64,000 bases of DNA from Pseudomonas fluorescens NCIMB 11764 (GTDB lineage Bacteria; Pseudomonadota; Gammaproteobacteria; Pseudomonadales; Pseudomonadaceae), in the NCBI RefSeq assembly GCF_000293885.2, contig NZ_CP010945.1, positions 3,368,001-3,432,000 of the forward strand, given 5' to 3'. This document shows, piece by piece, positions 16,960-25,463 of this stretch. A program made the position numbers and the translations under genes. Every line of letters begins with the position of its first letter. The first letter of the stretch is position 1. Below the pieces are notes generated by a model. That model did not search any database, was not told the origin of the DNA, and was given only the letters and a program-made list of their open reading frames with translations.

Positions 16960-17595
16960 ATGTTCCGTAATTCGTATATTCAGCAGAACTCTGATATCCA
17001 GGCCGCAGGCGGCCTGGTCCCGATGGTTGTCGAGCAGTCCGCTCGTGGCGAGCGCGCCTACGATATTTACTCGCGTCTTCTCAAGGAGCGAGTGATCTTT
17101 CTGGTTGGTCCGGTAGAGGACTACATGGCCAACCTGATTTGTGCGCAACTGCTGTTCCTTGAAGCGGAAAACCCGGACAAGGACATCCATCTCTATATCA
17201 ACTCCCCGGGCGGTTCGGTGACGGCGGGCATGTCGATCTATGACACCATGCAGTTCATCAAGCCAAACGTGTCGACCACCTGTATCGGTCAAGCGTGCAG
17301 CATGGGCGCGTTCCTGCTGACGGCCGGTGCTCCGGGCAAGCGTTTCTGCCTGCCGAACTCGCGTGTGATGATTCACCAGCCACTGGGCGGTTTCCAGGGC
17401 CAGGCATCGGATATCGAAATCCATGCCAAGGAAATCCTCTTCATTCGCGAGCGTCTCAACACGCTGATGGCCAAGCATAGCGGGCGCACGCTCGAAGAAA
17501 TCGAGCGCGATACCAACCGCGACAATTTCATGAGCGCAGAAGCCGCGCGTGAGTACGGCTTGATCGATGAAGTGATCACCCAGCGCCCCGCTTAA
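16960..17595 (+). CDS. clpP: ATP-dependent Clp protease proteolytic subunit
   Basis: This 211-residue serine protease has the full ClpP triad: Ser114 in [10 protein letters not shown], His139 in MIHQPLGG and Asp188 in [10 protein letters not shown]. The oxyanion-loop glycine motif [12 protein letters not shown] is intact. A short N-terminal propeptide (about 13 residues) is expected to be removed. Fourteen subunits form the barrel that pairs with ClpX, encoded next. About 110 bp separates it from clpX. Confidence 0.97.
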   Translation: MFRNSYIQQNSDIQAAGGLVPMVVEQSARGERAYDIYSRLLKERVIFLVGPVEDYMANLICAQLLFLEAENPDKDIHLYINSPGGSVTAGMSIYDTMQFIKPNVSTTCIGQACSMGAFLLTAGAPGKRFCLPNSRVMIHQPLGGFQGQASDIEIHAKEILFIRERLNTLMAKHSGRTLEEIERDTNRDNFMSAEAAREYGLIDEVITQRPA

Positions 17596-17707
17596 AATAA
17601 GCAGCTCAAAATAAGGTGGGTCGGCTGGTCCGATCACCAGCGGGCTTGAAAAAGCCCGCAATAGCCTTCATCTTGTGTTGCAAGCCTATCGGATTTGGAT
17701 CGAACGA

Positions 17708-18991
17708 ATGACTGACACCCGCAACGGCGAGGACAACGGCAAGCTGCTCTATTGCTCCTTCTGTGGCAAAAGCCAGCATGAAGTGCGCAAATTGATTGCC
17801 GGCCCCTCGGTCTTTATCTGCGACGAGTGCGTCGACCTGTGCAATGACATCATCCGAGAGGAGGTGCAGGAAGCCCAGGCTGAAAGCAGCGCGCATAAAT
17901 TGCCTTCGCCTAAAGAAATCAGCGGCATCCTTGATCAGTACGTGATTGGTCAGGAGCGTGCGAAAAAGGTTCTGGCCGTAGCGGTGTACAACCACTACAA
18001 ACGCCTGAACCAGCGTGACAAAAAGAATGACGACGTCGAACTCGGCAAAAGCAACATCTTGCTGATCGGCCCGACAGGCTCGGGTAAAACCCTGCTTGCC
18101 GAAACACTGGCCCGCTTGTTGAATGTTCCGTTCACCATCGCCGACGCAACCACCCTCACCGAGGCGGGTTACGTGGGTGAAGACGTCGAGAACATCATTC
18201 AGAAGCTGCTGCAGAAGTGCGATTACGACGTGGAAAAAGCCCAGATGGGCATTGTCTACATCGATGAGATCGACAAGATCTCGCGCAAGTCTGACAACCC
18301 GTCGATCACCCGGGACGTTTCCGGTGAAGGCGTGCAGCAGGCCCTGCTCAAGTTGATCGAAGGCACGGTCGCTTCTGTTCCGCCCCAAGGTGGTCGCAAG
18401 CATCCGCAGCAGGAATTCCTTCAGGTCGACACCCGTAACATCCTGTTCATCTGTGGCGGTGCGTTCTCCGGTCTGGAAAAGGTTATTCAAAACCGTTCCA
18501 CCAAGGGCGGCATCGGTTTCAACGCAGAAGTGCGCAGCAAGGAAGAAGGCAAGAAAGTCGGTGAATCCCTGCGTGAAGTCGAGCCTGACGATCTGGTCAA
18601 GTTCGGTCTGATCCCGGAATTCGTCGGTCGTCTGCCGGTCCTTGCCACGCTGGACGAGCTTGATGAAGCTGCATTGATGCAGATCCTCACCGAGCCGAAA
18701 AATGCTCTGACCAAGCAGTACGCCAAGTTGTTCGAGATGGAAGGTGTGGACCTGGAATTCCGGGCCGACGCACTGAAATCGGTCGCCAAACGTGCCCTGG
18801 AACGCAAAACCGGTGCCCGTGGACTGCGTTCGATTCTCGAAGGTGTATTGCTCGACACTATGTATGAAATCCCCTCGCAGTCCGAGGTGAGTAAAGTAGT
18901 GATCGATGAAAGCGTTATAGAAGGCAAGTCCAAGCCACTGTATATCTACGAAAACAGTGAGCCGGCTGCCAAGGCCGCGCCAGACGCTTAA
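17708..18991 (+). CDS. clpX: ATP-dependent Clp protease ATP-binding subunit ClpX
   Basis: The 427-residue protein has the N-terminal C4 zinc-binding domain (Cys16, Cys19, Cys38, Cys41), the AAA+ core with Walker [12 protein letters not shown] and Walker [11 protein letters not shown], and the ClpP-docking IGF loop ([10 protein letters not shown]). It unfolds tagged substrates and feeds them to ClpP. ATG 17708 gives the standard length; a longer open frame starts within the leader. It is followed by a terminator, so lon has its own promoter. Confidence 0.97.
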   Translation: MTDTRNGEDNGKLLYCSFCGKSQHEVRKLIAGPSVFICDECVDLCNDIIREEVQEAQAESSAHKLPSPKEISGILDQYVIGQERAKKVLAVAVYNHYKRLNQRDKKNDDVELGKSNILLIGPTGSGKTLLAETLARLLNVPFTIADATTLTEAGYVGEDVENIIQKLLQKCDYDVEKAQMGIVYIDEIDKISRKSDNPSITRDVSGEGVQQALLKLIEGTVASVPPQGGRKHPQQEFLQVDTRNILFICGGAFSGLEKVIQNRSTKGGIGFNAEVRSKEEGKKVGESLREVEPDDLVKFGLIPEFVGRLPVLATLDELDEAALMQILTEPKNALTKQYAKLFEMEGVDLEFRADALKSVAKRALERKTGARGLRSILEGVLLDTMYEIPSQSEVSKVVIDESVIEGKSKPLYIYENSEPAAKAAPDA

Positions 18992-19009
18992 GCGTCACGC
19001 AGCTGGAAT

Positions 19010-19041
19010 AAAGAAGGGGCCTTCGGGCCCCTTTGCTTTTT
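19010..19041 (+). terminator. Rho-independent terminator after clpX
   Basis: AAGAAGGGGCC-TTCG-GGCCCCTTTGCTTTTT is a GC stem with a UUCG-type tetraloop and a T-rich tail, a typical strong terminator. Confidence 0.9.
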
Positions 19042-19065
19042 GCGCGTTTTAACCCTGTCTTTGCG

Positions 19066-19095
19066 CTTGTTTTTTTTGAAGGCAGCCCCCATCTT
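19066..19095 (+). promoter_or_regulatory. Possible heat-shock (sigma32) promoter of lon
   Basis: CTTGTT at 19066-19071 and CCCCATCTT at 19087-19095 resemble the sigma32 elements CTTGAA and CCCCATNT with a spacer of about 15 bp. Lon is a known heat-shock gene in enterobacteria, so the match is sensible. It lies about 60 bp before the start codon. Confidence 0.6.
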
Positions 19096-19152
19096 GGTTT
19101 CAAGCTTACTTCCATCTGTTTACGGCCTTATGGCCGCCGTAGAGGCGAAATC

Positions 19153-21549
19153 ATGAAGACAACCATCGAATTGCCTCTCCTGCCATTGCGTGATGTTGTG
19201 GTTTATCCGCACATGGTTATCCCGCTGTTCGTGGGGCGCGAGAAATCCATCGAAGCCCTCGAGGCTGCGATGACGGGCGACAAGCAGATCCTTCTGCTGG
19301 CTCAGAGAAATCCTGCTGACGATGATCCCGGTGAAGATGCACTCTATCGCGTAGGTACGATTGCTACCGTTCTGCAGCTGCTCAAGCTGCCTGACGGCAC
19401 GGTCAAGGTTCTGGTCGAAGGTGAGCAGCGGGGCGCTGTGGAGCGCTTCAGCGAAGTGGACGGCCACTGCCGTGCCGAAGTCTCATTGATCGACGAAGTC
19501 GACGCGCCTGAACGCGAGTCGGAAGTGTTTGTCCGCAGCCTGCTGGCTCAGTTCGAACAATATGTGCAGCTGGGCAAGAAAGTCCCCGCTGAGGTCCTGT
19601 CGTCGCTCAACAGCATCGACGAGCCAGGCCGCCTGGTCGACACCATGGCCGCACATATGGCCCTGAAAATCGAGCAGAAGCAGGAGATCCTCGAAATCAT
19701 CGATTTGTCGGCCCGGGTCGAGCACGTCCTGGCGTTGCTGGATGCCGAGATCGATCTGCTGCAAGTCGAAAAGCGCATTCGCGGCCGCGTCAAAAAACAA
19801 ATGGAGCGCAGCCAGCGCGAGTACTACCTGAATGAGCAGATGAAGGCCATTCAGAAAGAACTCGGCGACAGCGACGAAGGCCACAACGAAATCGAAGAGC
19901 TGAAAAAGCGCATCGATGCTGCTGGCCTGCCGAAAGATGCCCTGGCCAAGGCCCAGGGCGAACTGAACAAGCTGAAACAGATGTCGCCAATGTCCGCGGA
20001 AGCCACCGTGGTGCGTTCGTATATCGACTGGCTGGTTCAGGTGCCGTGGAAGGCGCAGAGCAAAGTGCGCCTGGACCTGGCACGTGCTGAAGATATCCTC
20101 GACGCGGACCACTACGGTCTGGAAGAAGTCAAAGAGCGGATCCTCGAGTACCTCGCCGTGCAAAAGCGCGTGAAGAAGATTCGAGGTCCTGTGTTGTGCC
20201 TGGTCGGTCCTCCTGGTGTGGGTAAAACCTCCCTGGCGGAGTCGATTGCTCATGCGACCAACCGCAAATTCGTACGCATGGCCCTCGGCGGTGTGCGCGA
20301 TGAAGCGGAAATCCGTGGTCATCGCCGGACTTATATCGGTTCGATGCCAGGAAGATTGATTCAAAAAATGACAAAAGTGGGCGTCCGCAACCCGCTGTTC
20401 CTGCTCGATGAAATCGACAAAATGGGCAGCGACATGCGCGGCGATCCAGCGTCGGCGTTGCTGGAAGTGCTCGATCCGGAGCAGAACCACAACTTCAACG
20501 ATCACTATCTGGAAGTCGACTACGACCTGTCCGATGTGATGTTCCTGTGCACCTCGAACTCCATGAACATTCCGCCGGCGCTGCTCGACCGGATGGAAGT
20601 GATTCGTCTGCCGGGCTACACCGAAGACGAAAAGATCAACATCGCCGTCAAATACCTTTCGCCGAAGCAGATCACGGCCAACGGTCTGAAGAAAGGCGAG
20701 CTGGAATTCGACGCCGAAGCGATCCGCGACATCATCCGCTACTACACCCGCGAAGCCGGTGTACGTGGACTGGAGCGCCAGATTGCCAAGGTTTGCCGCA
20801 AGGCGGTCAAAGAGCATGCGCTGGAAAAACGCTTCTCGGTGAAGGTCACTGCCGACATGCTGGAACACTTCCTCGGCGTGCGCAAATTCCGCTATGGCCT
20901 GGCTGAATCGCAGGATCAGATCGGTCAAGTGACCGGGCTGGCATGGACTCAAGTGGGCGGCGAGTTGCTGACCATCGAAGCCGCTGTGGTACCAGGCAAA
21001 GGGCAACTGATAAAGACCGGTTCGCTGGGTGACGTGATGGTCGAATCGATCACTGCCGCGTTGACCGTTGTCCGCAGCCGCGCGAAGAGCCTGGGGATTC
21101 CCCTGGACTTCCACGAGAAGCGCGACACGCACATCCACATGCCGGAAGGGGCCACCCCGAAGGATGGCCCTAGCGCCGGTGTAGGCATGTGCACGGCCCT
21201 GGTGTCGGCATTGACCGGCATTCCGGTGCGTGCTGACGTGGCCATGACGGGTGAAATCACCCTGCGCGGTCAAGTGCTGGCGATTGGTGGTCTGAAAGAA
21301 AAACTGCTTGCGGCTCACCGTGGCGGGATCAAAACGGTGATCATTCCTGAAGAGAACGTACGCGATCTGAAGGAAATTCCTGACAATATCAAGCAAGATC
21401 TGCAGATTAAACCGGTTAAATGGATTGACGAGGTCCTGCAAATTGCGCTGCAATACGCGCCGGAGCCCTTGCCCGATGTAGCTCCGGAGATAGTTGCAAA
21501 GGATGAAAAACGCGAGTCTGACTCTAAGGAAAGAATTAGCACGCATTAG
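19153..21549 (+). CDS. lon: ATP-dependent Lon protease
   Basis: This 798-residue protein is LonA. The N-terminal LON substrate-binding domain starts LPLLPLRDVVVYPHMVIPLF, a coiled-coil region follows around the RRGRVKKQMERSQREYYLNEQM area, the AAA+ module has Walker A GPPGVGKTSLAES, and the C-terminal protease domain has the Ser-Lys dyad in PKDGPSAGVGM and GGLKEKLLAAHRGG. It degrades misfolded and regulatory proteins in the cytoplasm. ATG 19153 gives the family N-terminus; the longer frame covers the promoter. Confidence 0.97.
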   Translation: MKTTIELPLLPLRDVVVYPHMVIPLFVGREKSIEALEAAMTGDKQILLLAQRNPADDDPGEDALYRVGTIATVLQLLKLPDGTVKVLVEGEQRGAVERFSEVDGHCRAEVSLIDEVDAPERESEVFVRSLLAQFEQYVQLGKKVPAEVLSSLNSIDEPGRLVDTMAAHMALKIEQKQEILEIIDLSARVEHVLALLDAEIDLLQVEKRIRGRVKKQMERSQREYYLNEQMKAIQKELGDSDEGHNEIEELKKRIDAAGLPKDALAKAQGELNKLKQMSPMSAEATVVRSYIDWLVQVPWKAQSKVRLDLARAEDILDADHYGLEEVKERILEYLAVQKRVKKIRGPVLCLVGPPGVGKTSLAESIAHATNRKFVRMALGGVRDEAEIRGHRRTYIGSMPGRLIQKMTKVGVRNPLFLLDEIDKMGSDMRGDPASALLEVLDPEQNHNFNDHYLEVDYDLSDVMFLCTSNSMNIPPALLDRMEVIRLPGYTEDEKINIAVKYLSPKQITANGLKKGELEFDAEAIRDIIRYYTREAGVRGLERQIAKVCRKAVKEHALEKRFSVKVTADMLEHFLGVRKFRYGLAESQDQIGQVTGLAWTQVGGELLTIEAAVVPGKGQLIKTGSLGDVMVESITAALTVVRSRAKSLGIPLDFHEKRDTHIHMPEGATPKDGPSAGVGMCTALVSALTGIPVRADVAMTGEITLRGQVLAIGGLKEKLLAAHRGGIKTVIIPEENVRDLKEIPDNIKQDLQIKPVKWIDEVLQIALQYAPEPLPDVAPEIVAKDEKRESDSKERISTH

Positions 21550-21572
21550 TACGCATTTGCCTGGGGGGCTTG

Positions 21573-21602
21573 TTGACAGCTTTTTAGAGCCCTTGTTATA
21601 AA
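21573..21602 (+). promoter_or_regulatory. Sigma70 promoter of hupB
   Basis: TTGACA at 21573-21578 is a perfect -35 and TATAAA at 21597-21602 a near-consensus -10, separated by 18 bp. They lie about 95 bp upstream of hupB in the gap after lon, consistent with a highly expressed nucleoid protein gene. Confidence 0.78.
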
Positions 21603-21696
21603 GCGGCTCTTAAGTGTCTGTAGGCCATTCAGCACTCGTTTTTGCTTTCACCAAAAAACTTAGAATCATACTCAAATAGATATAAGGGGACTTAGA

Positions 21697-21969
21697 GTGA
21701 ACAAGTCGGAACTGATTGATGCTATCGCTGCATCCGCTGATATCCCGAAAGCTGCTGCTGGCCGTGCGCTGGACGCTGTAATCGAATCCGTCACTGGCGC
21801 TCTCAAGGCTGGCGACTCTGTTGTTCTGGTTGGTTTCGGTACTTTCTCCGTGACTGATCGTCCAGCTCGCATTGGTCGTAACCCACAGACCGGTAAGACA
21901 CTGGAAATCGCAGCAGCCAAAAAACCAGGTTTCAAAGCCGGTAAAGCACTGAAAGAAGCTGTCAACTAA
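21697..21969 (+). CDS. hupB: DNA-binding protein HU-beta
   Basis: The 90-residue protein is a complete HU subunit. It starts [20 protein letters not shown], and the DNA-binding arm contains [21 protein letters not shown], which includes the Pro that intercalates DNA. It compacts and bends chromosomal DNA. Its position after lon and before ppiD is the known Pseudomonas order. AAGGGGACTTAG precedes the ATG. Confidence 0.97.
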   Translation: MNKSELIDAIAASADIPKAAAGRALDAVIESVTGALKAGDSVVLVGFGTFSVTDRPARIGRNPQTGKTLEIAAAKKPGFKAGKALKEAVN

Positions 21970-22022
21970 GTTCGATTCAGGTTTTTGCCTATCCGGGTCG
22001 GGGTCATGCCTGACCTGGCAGC

Positions 22023-22100
22023 GGAGCGGTAGTCCAGTCGGCGAGTCGCCGGTCCGAGACGCCGAGGGTCGCAAGTTCGAACCCTTGGTCCGTTCCGCCA
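22023..22100 (+). pseudogene. Degenerate tRNA-Asp-like sequence
   Basis: The 78-base segment has intact tRNA-Asp-type ends: GGAGCGG at 22023-22029 pairs with CCGTTCC, followed by G and CCA at 22098-22100. The next bases TAGTCCAGTCGG resemble the tRNA-Asp D arm, and GTTCGAACC resembles a T loop. The middle does not fold properly: no 5-bp anticodon stem can be made, CGGCG-AGT-CGCCG forms a different hairpin, and the T stem has only about four pairs. It is followed by a terminator as a real tRNA would be. It is either a decayed tRNA or an RNA with a tRNA-like end. Confidence 0.55.
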
Positions 22101-22107
22101 GTTACGA

Positions 22108-22137
22108 GAAGGCGCATCCTCGGATGCGCCTTTCTTC
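22108..22137 (+). terminator. Rho-independent terminator after the tRNA-like sequence
   Basis: GAAGGCGCATCC and GGATGCGCCTTTCTTC form a GC stem with a short loop and a T-rich tail, ending the hupB/tRNA-like transcript before ppiD. Confidence 0.85.
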
Positions 22138-22202
22138 TATCCGGATTCTACCCACGCTCCACGGTTGCCTAATTTTGAAGTTCAACCGTTTCTGGGGGAC
22201 GC

Positions 22203-24074
22203 ATGCTGCAGAATATCAGGGACAATTCACAAGGCTGGATTGCCAAGACCATTATCGGGGTCATCGTTGCACTGATGGCTTTGACCGGTTTCGACGCCAT
22301 TTTTCAGGCCACTACCCATCGTAACGATGCGGCCAAGGTCAACGGCGAGGAAATCAGCCAGAACGAGCTGAGCCAGGCGGTCGATATGCAACGCCGTCAG
22401 CTCATGCAACAGCTGGGCAAGGATTTCGATGCTTCCTTGCTCGACGAAAAAATGCTGCGCGAATCGGCCCTCAAAGGCTTGATCGACCGCAAACTGCTGC
22501 TGCAAGGCGCAGAAAACTCGAAATTCGCTTTTTCCGAAGCGGCTTTGGACCAAGTGATCCTGCAAACCCCTGAGTTCCAGGTGGACGGCAAGTTCAGCTC
22601 CGAGCGTTTCGATCAGGTTATTCGTCAGCTCGGCTACAGCCGCATGCAATTCCGCCAGATGCTGGCTCAGGAAATGCTGATCGGTCAGCTGCGCGCGGGT
22701 CTGGCAGGTAGCGGTTTCGTCACCGACGCACAGGTTCTGGCCTTCGCCCGTCTGGAAAAACAGACCCGCGATTTCGCGACCCTGAACGTCAAGGCTGACC
22801 CGGCGGCTGTGAAGCTGACCGACGATGAGGTCAAGGCCTACTACGACGAACACGCCAAGGAGTTCATGACGCCGGATCAGGTGATCATTGATTACCTCGA
22901 GTTGAAGAAGTCTTCCTTCTTCGATCAGGTCACCGTCAAGGACGAAGACCTGCAGGCGGCGTATCAGAAAGAAATCGCGAACCTGTCCGAGCAACGCCGG
23001 GCGGCGCACATTCTGATCGAAGTGAACGATAAGGTGACCGAGGCGCAAGCCAAGGCCAAAATCGAAGAAGTCCAGGCCCGTCTGGCCAAAGGCGAGAAGT
23101 TCGAAGCCCTGGCCAAGGAGTTCTCCCAGGACCCGGGTTCGGCGAACAACGGTGGTGACCTCGGCTACGCAGGTCCTGGTGTCTACGATCCGGCCTTCGA
23201 AACAGCGCTGTACGCGTTGGCCAAGGATCAGGTTTCGGCACCGGTCCGCACTGATTTCGGTTTCCACCTGATCAAGCTGTTGGGCGTCGAGGCTCCGGAA
23301 GTTCCGACCCTCGCCAGCCTGAAAGACAAGCTGACCCGTGAACTGAAAACCCAGCAGGTCGAGCAGCGTTTCGTCGAGGCGACCAAGCAGCTGGAAGACT
23401 CGTCGTTTGAGTCCTCCGATCTGGCTCAGCCGGCACAGGACCTGAAACTGACCATTCACACCTCCAAGCCGTTCGGCCGGGAAGGTGGCGAAGGCGTGAC
23501 AGCCAACCGTGCGGTGATCACTGCCGCGTTCAGTCCTGAAGTGCTGGATGAGGGTGCCAACAGCACCGCCATCGAACTCGATCCGGAAACCGTGATCGTG
23601 TTGCGCGCCAAGGAGCACTTGAAGCCTGCGCAATTGCCGCTGGAAAGCGTGTCTGCCGCCATCCGAGGGCAATTGGCCAAGGAGCACGCCAGTGCTGCCG
23701 CCAAGACCAAGGCTGACGAGCTGATCGCCAGCCTGCGCGAAGGCAAGGCGCCACTGGACAAGGCGATTGAGGGTCAGAGCTGGAAAGTCACCGCAGCAGC
23801 GACACGCGCTCAGGAAGGGATCGACCCGACTGTGCTGCAAGCGCTGTTCCGCATGCCTAAACCAGCCGCCAAAGACAAGCCGACCTTCGGCAGCGTGACC
23901 CTGGCCGATGGTAGCCTGGTGATCGTGCGCCTGAACGGCGTCAATGAAGCCGCTGCGCCGACCGAAGAAGAGAAGGCTCAATACCGTCGCTTCCTCGCCT
24001 CGCGCATTGGCCAGCAAGACTTTGCGGCTTACCGCAAGCAGCTGGAAGCCGAAGCGGACATCAAGCGTTTCTGA
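22203..24074 (+). CDS. ppiD: Periplasmic folding chaperone / peptidyl-prolyl isomerase D
   Basis: The 623-residue protein has one N-terminal membrane anchor (about residues 12-35, IAKTIIGVIVALMALTGFDA), a SurA-N-like chaperone region (about 40-190), a parvulin-type rotamase domain (about 255-360; RRAAHILIEV, then SQDPGSANNGGDLGYAGPG) and a second C-terminal chaperone part. PpiD sits at the SecYEG exit and helps outer-membrane and secreted proteins fold. The gene follows hupB as in other pseudomonads. Confidence 0.94.
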   Translation: MLQNIRDNSQGWIAKTIIGVIVALMALTGFDAIFQATTHRNDAAKVNGEEISQNELSQAVDMQRRQLMQQLGKDFDASLLDEKMLRESALKGLIDRKLLLQGAENSKFAFSEAALDQVILQTPEFQVDGKFSSERFDQVIRQLGYSRMQFRQMLAQEMLIGQLRAGLAGSGFVTDAQVLAFARLEKQTRDFATLNVKADPAAVKLTDDEVKAYYDEHAKEFMTPDQVIIDYLELKKSSFFDQVTVKDEDLQAAYQKEIANLSEQRRAAHILIEVNDKVTEAQAKAKIEEVQARLAKGEKFEALAKEFSQDPGSANNGGDLGYAGPGVYDPAFETALYALAKDQVSAPVRTDFGFHLIKLLGVEAPEVPTLASLKDKLTRELKTQQVEQRFVEATKQLEDSSFESSDLAQPAQDLKLTIHTSKPFGREGGEGVTANRAVITAAFSPEVLDEGANSTAIELDPETVIVLRAKEHLKPAQLPLESVSAAIRGQLAKEHASAAAKTKADELIASLREGKAPLDKAIEGQSWKVTAAATRAQEGIDPTVLQALFRMPKPAAKDKPTFGSVTLADGSLVIVRLNGVNEAAAPTEEEKAQYRRFLASRIGQQDFAAYRKQLEAEADIKRF

Positions 24075-24101
24075 TGCCTGACTGAGTTTCCCGCGCAACA
24101 C

Positions 24102-24133
24102 AAAGACCCCGGCCGAAAATCCGGGGTTTTTTG
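24102..24133 (+). terminator. Rho-independent terminator after ppiD
   Basis: AAAGACCCCGGC and CCGGGGTTTTTT form a GC stem with a short A-rich loop and a run of six T. Confidence 0.88.
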
Positions 24134-24151
24134 TGGGTGACGGAAAAGTGG

Positions 24152-24179
24152 GCAGGCGCTCCCCGTCGCCTGGTTTTTT
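24152..24179 (+). terminator. Second terminator-like hairpin downstream of ppiD
   Basis: CAGGCG (24153-24158) pairs with CGCCTG (24167-24172) and is followed by six T. It lies 20 bp past the first terminator, so it is either a backup terminator or the 3' end of a short RNA starting in this gap. Confidence 0.55.
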
Positions 24180-24306
24180 ACTGAACGACTTTTTCCTGTA
24201 AATGGCAGTCATTACACTTGTAACTGTTTCAAGACACTAATCGGTGCGACGCTAAGCATCGATCTGTTGCACAATACGCCCCGGACCGTTTTCTTCAGGA
24301 TGTTCA

Positions 24307-25116
24307 ATGTTTAAATCATTTCCCGTGCGGGTTGTCGGGCTGGCTCTGGTGCTGGCGGCCGCGGCCGGTTGCTCGTCGAAAAAAGCCCCCATCTATGAGC
24401 ATGAGAACTTCGACGACTCCGGAACGTTTTCGCGCAACTATCCGGTGACCGATGCGCAAACCTGCGAAGCCGCCCGTCGGGCGTTGCTCAGTCAGGGCTA
24501 CATCATTACCAGCAGCGATCCGAAACTGATCAGTGGTCACAAAAGCTTCCAGCAGACTGGCGATACCCACATGGAGATCAGTTTCAGTGTGGTCTGTGCC
24601 GATGATGGCAGCGAAGGTCACCACGCCACCATGTTTGCCAACGCACTGCAGGATCGCTATGCGCTGAAGAAAACCAACAATTCCGCCAGCCTTGGCGTGG
24701 GCGTGCTGGGTTCGGTATCGATGCCGATCGGCTCGTCCGATGATTCGATGGTCAAGGTTGCCAGCGAAACCGTATCGTCGGCGAAGTTCTACGAGCGCTT
24801 CTTCACCCTGGTGGAATTGTTCCTGCCGCCGGAAGCGAAAAAAGCCGCGCACATCGTCGAGAAGCCGAAAACCGACCTGGGCGTGCCTGAAACCAAGGCC
24901 GCACCGGCGGCATTGGCGCCGGAGCCTGCGCCCGCCGCAGAACCTGCACCGGCACCAGCCGCGGAGCCGGTTGCACCCCCACCAGAACCCGCACCGGTTG
25001 CCCCGGCCGAAAACACTGAATCGGCGCCGTCGACGGAAAACGTCACGCCACCGCCGCAGTCGGATTTGCCTCCTCCGAGCGAACCGATTCCAGCCATGCC
25101 GGTCACCAGCCAGTAA
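24307..25116 (+). CDS. DUF2242 lipoprotein with Pro/Ala-rich tail
   Basis: The 269-residue protein has a lipoprotein signal ending in AAAGC (Cys22). The DUF2242 domain covers about residues 30-180, with SRNYPVTDAQTCEAARRALL, the SQGYIIT strand and KFYERFFTLVELFLP near its end. From about 195 on, the chain is a low-complexity Pro/Ala/Glu tail (runs of EPAPAAEPAPAP) that could span the cell wall. Function is unknown. It has its own leader of about 130 bp after the ppiD terminators. Confidence 0.85.
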   Translation: MFKSFPVRVVGLALVLAAAAGCSSKKAPIYEHENFDDSGTFSRNYPVTDAQTCEAARRALLSQGYIITSSDPKLISGHKSFQQTGDTHMEISFSVVCADDGSEGHHATMFANALQDRYALKKTNNSASLGVGVLGSVSMPIGSSDDSMVKVASETVSSAKFYERFFTLVELFLPPEAKKAAHIVEKPKTDLGVPETKAAPAALAPEPAPAAEPAPAPAAEPVAPPPEPAPVAPAENTESAPSTENVTPPPQSDLPPPSEPIPAMPVTSQ

Positions 25117-25128
25117 TCGCTCCTGACG

Positions 25129-25163
25129 TTCCGGGATCAGCCCACAGCTCGTTGATCCCGGAA
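25129..25163 (+). terminator. Long hairpin after the DUF2242 gene
   Basis: TTCCGGGATCA and TGATCCCGGAA form a perfect 11-bp stem around a 13-base loop, 12 bp past the stop codon. No T run follows, so termination strength is uncertain. Confidence 0.5.
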
Positions 25164-25373
25164 CAGCGTTCAATTGATCCGCGTCAACCCAGGCCGTATT
25201 CCTGCAGCCTGTATCGAAAAAATCCTGTGATAAATTCCTGACCGCCTGCTACGTTTTATTCAGTAGCGACGAAGCGTCGTGCCTGCGTCATTTTTCTTTC
25301 ACTCGGGCACTTTATGCTCAAGGCGCTGGTCATTTATTCAAGCGTTTTTTCAATGAGCTGTGGGAGATTCACA

Positions 25374-25460
25374 ATGGACGATTATCAAGAAGAGCTGCTC
25401 GAGTTTCAGGCGTTTGAACTGGACCCGCTGGAACCCGCCGAAGACGCTACCGAGCTGTAA
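25374..25460 (+). CDS. 28-residue acidic peptide
   Basis: A short frame encodes 28 residues beginning MDDYQEELLEFQAFELDPLE and ending AEDATEL. It is strongly acidic, with no signal or membrane segment. TGGGAG sits about 8 bases before the ATG, a good ribosome site, and the frame stops 3 bp before the convergent AraC gene. The upstream 200 bp has no other gene and could hold a promoter. The clear ribosome site and protein-like composition make it more likely real than chance, but this needs translation evidence. No function is known to me. Confidence 0.6.
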   Translation: MDDYQEELLEFQAFELDPLEPAEDATEL

Positions 25461-25463
25461 GCG

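Noticed and set aside
19483..21546. Antisense open frame of 687 codons opposite lon
   Set aside because: It is the complement of a high-GC gene whose own frame is a full-length Lon protease; the antisense product has no recognisable domain and is rich in His, Gln and Arg.
22227..24212. Antisense open frame of 661 codons opposite ppiD
   Set aside because: The sense strand encodes an intact PpiD. The long antisense frame comes from codon bias and shows no conserved motif.
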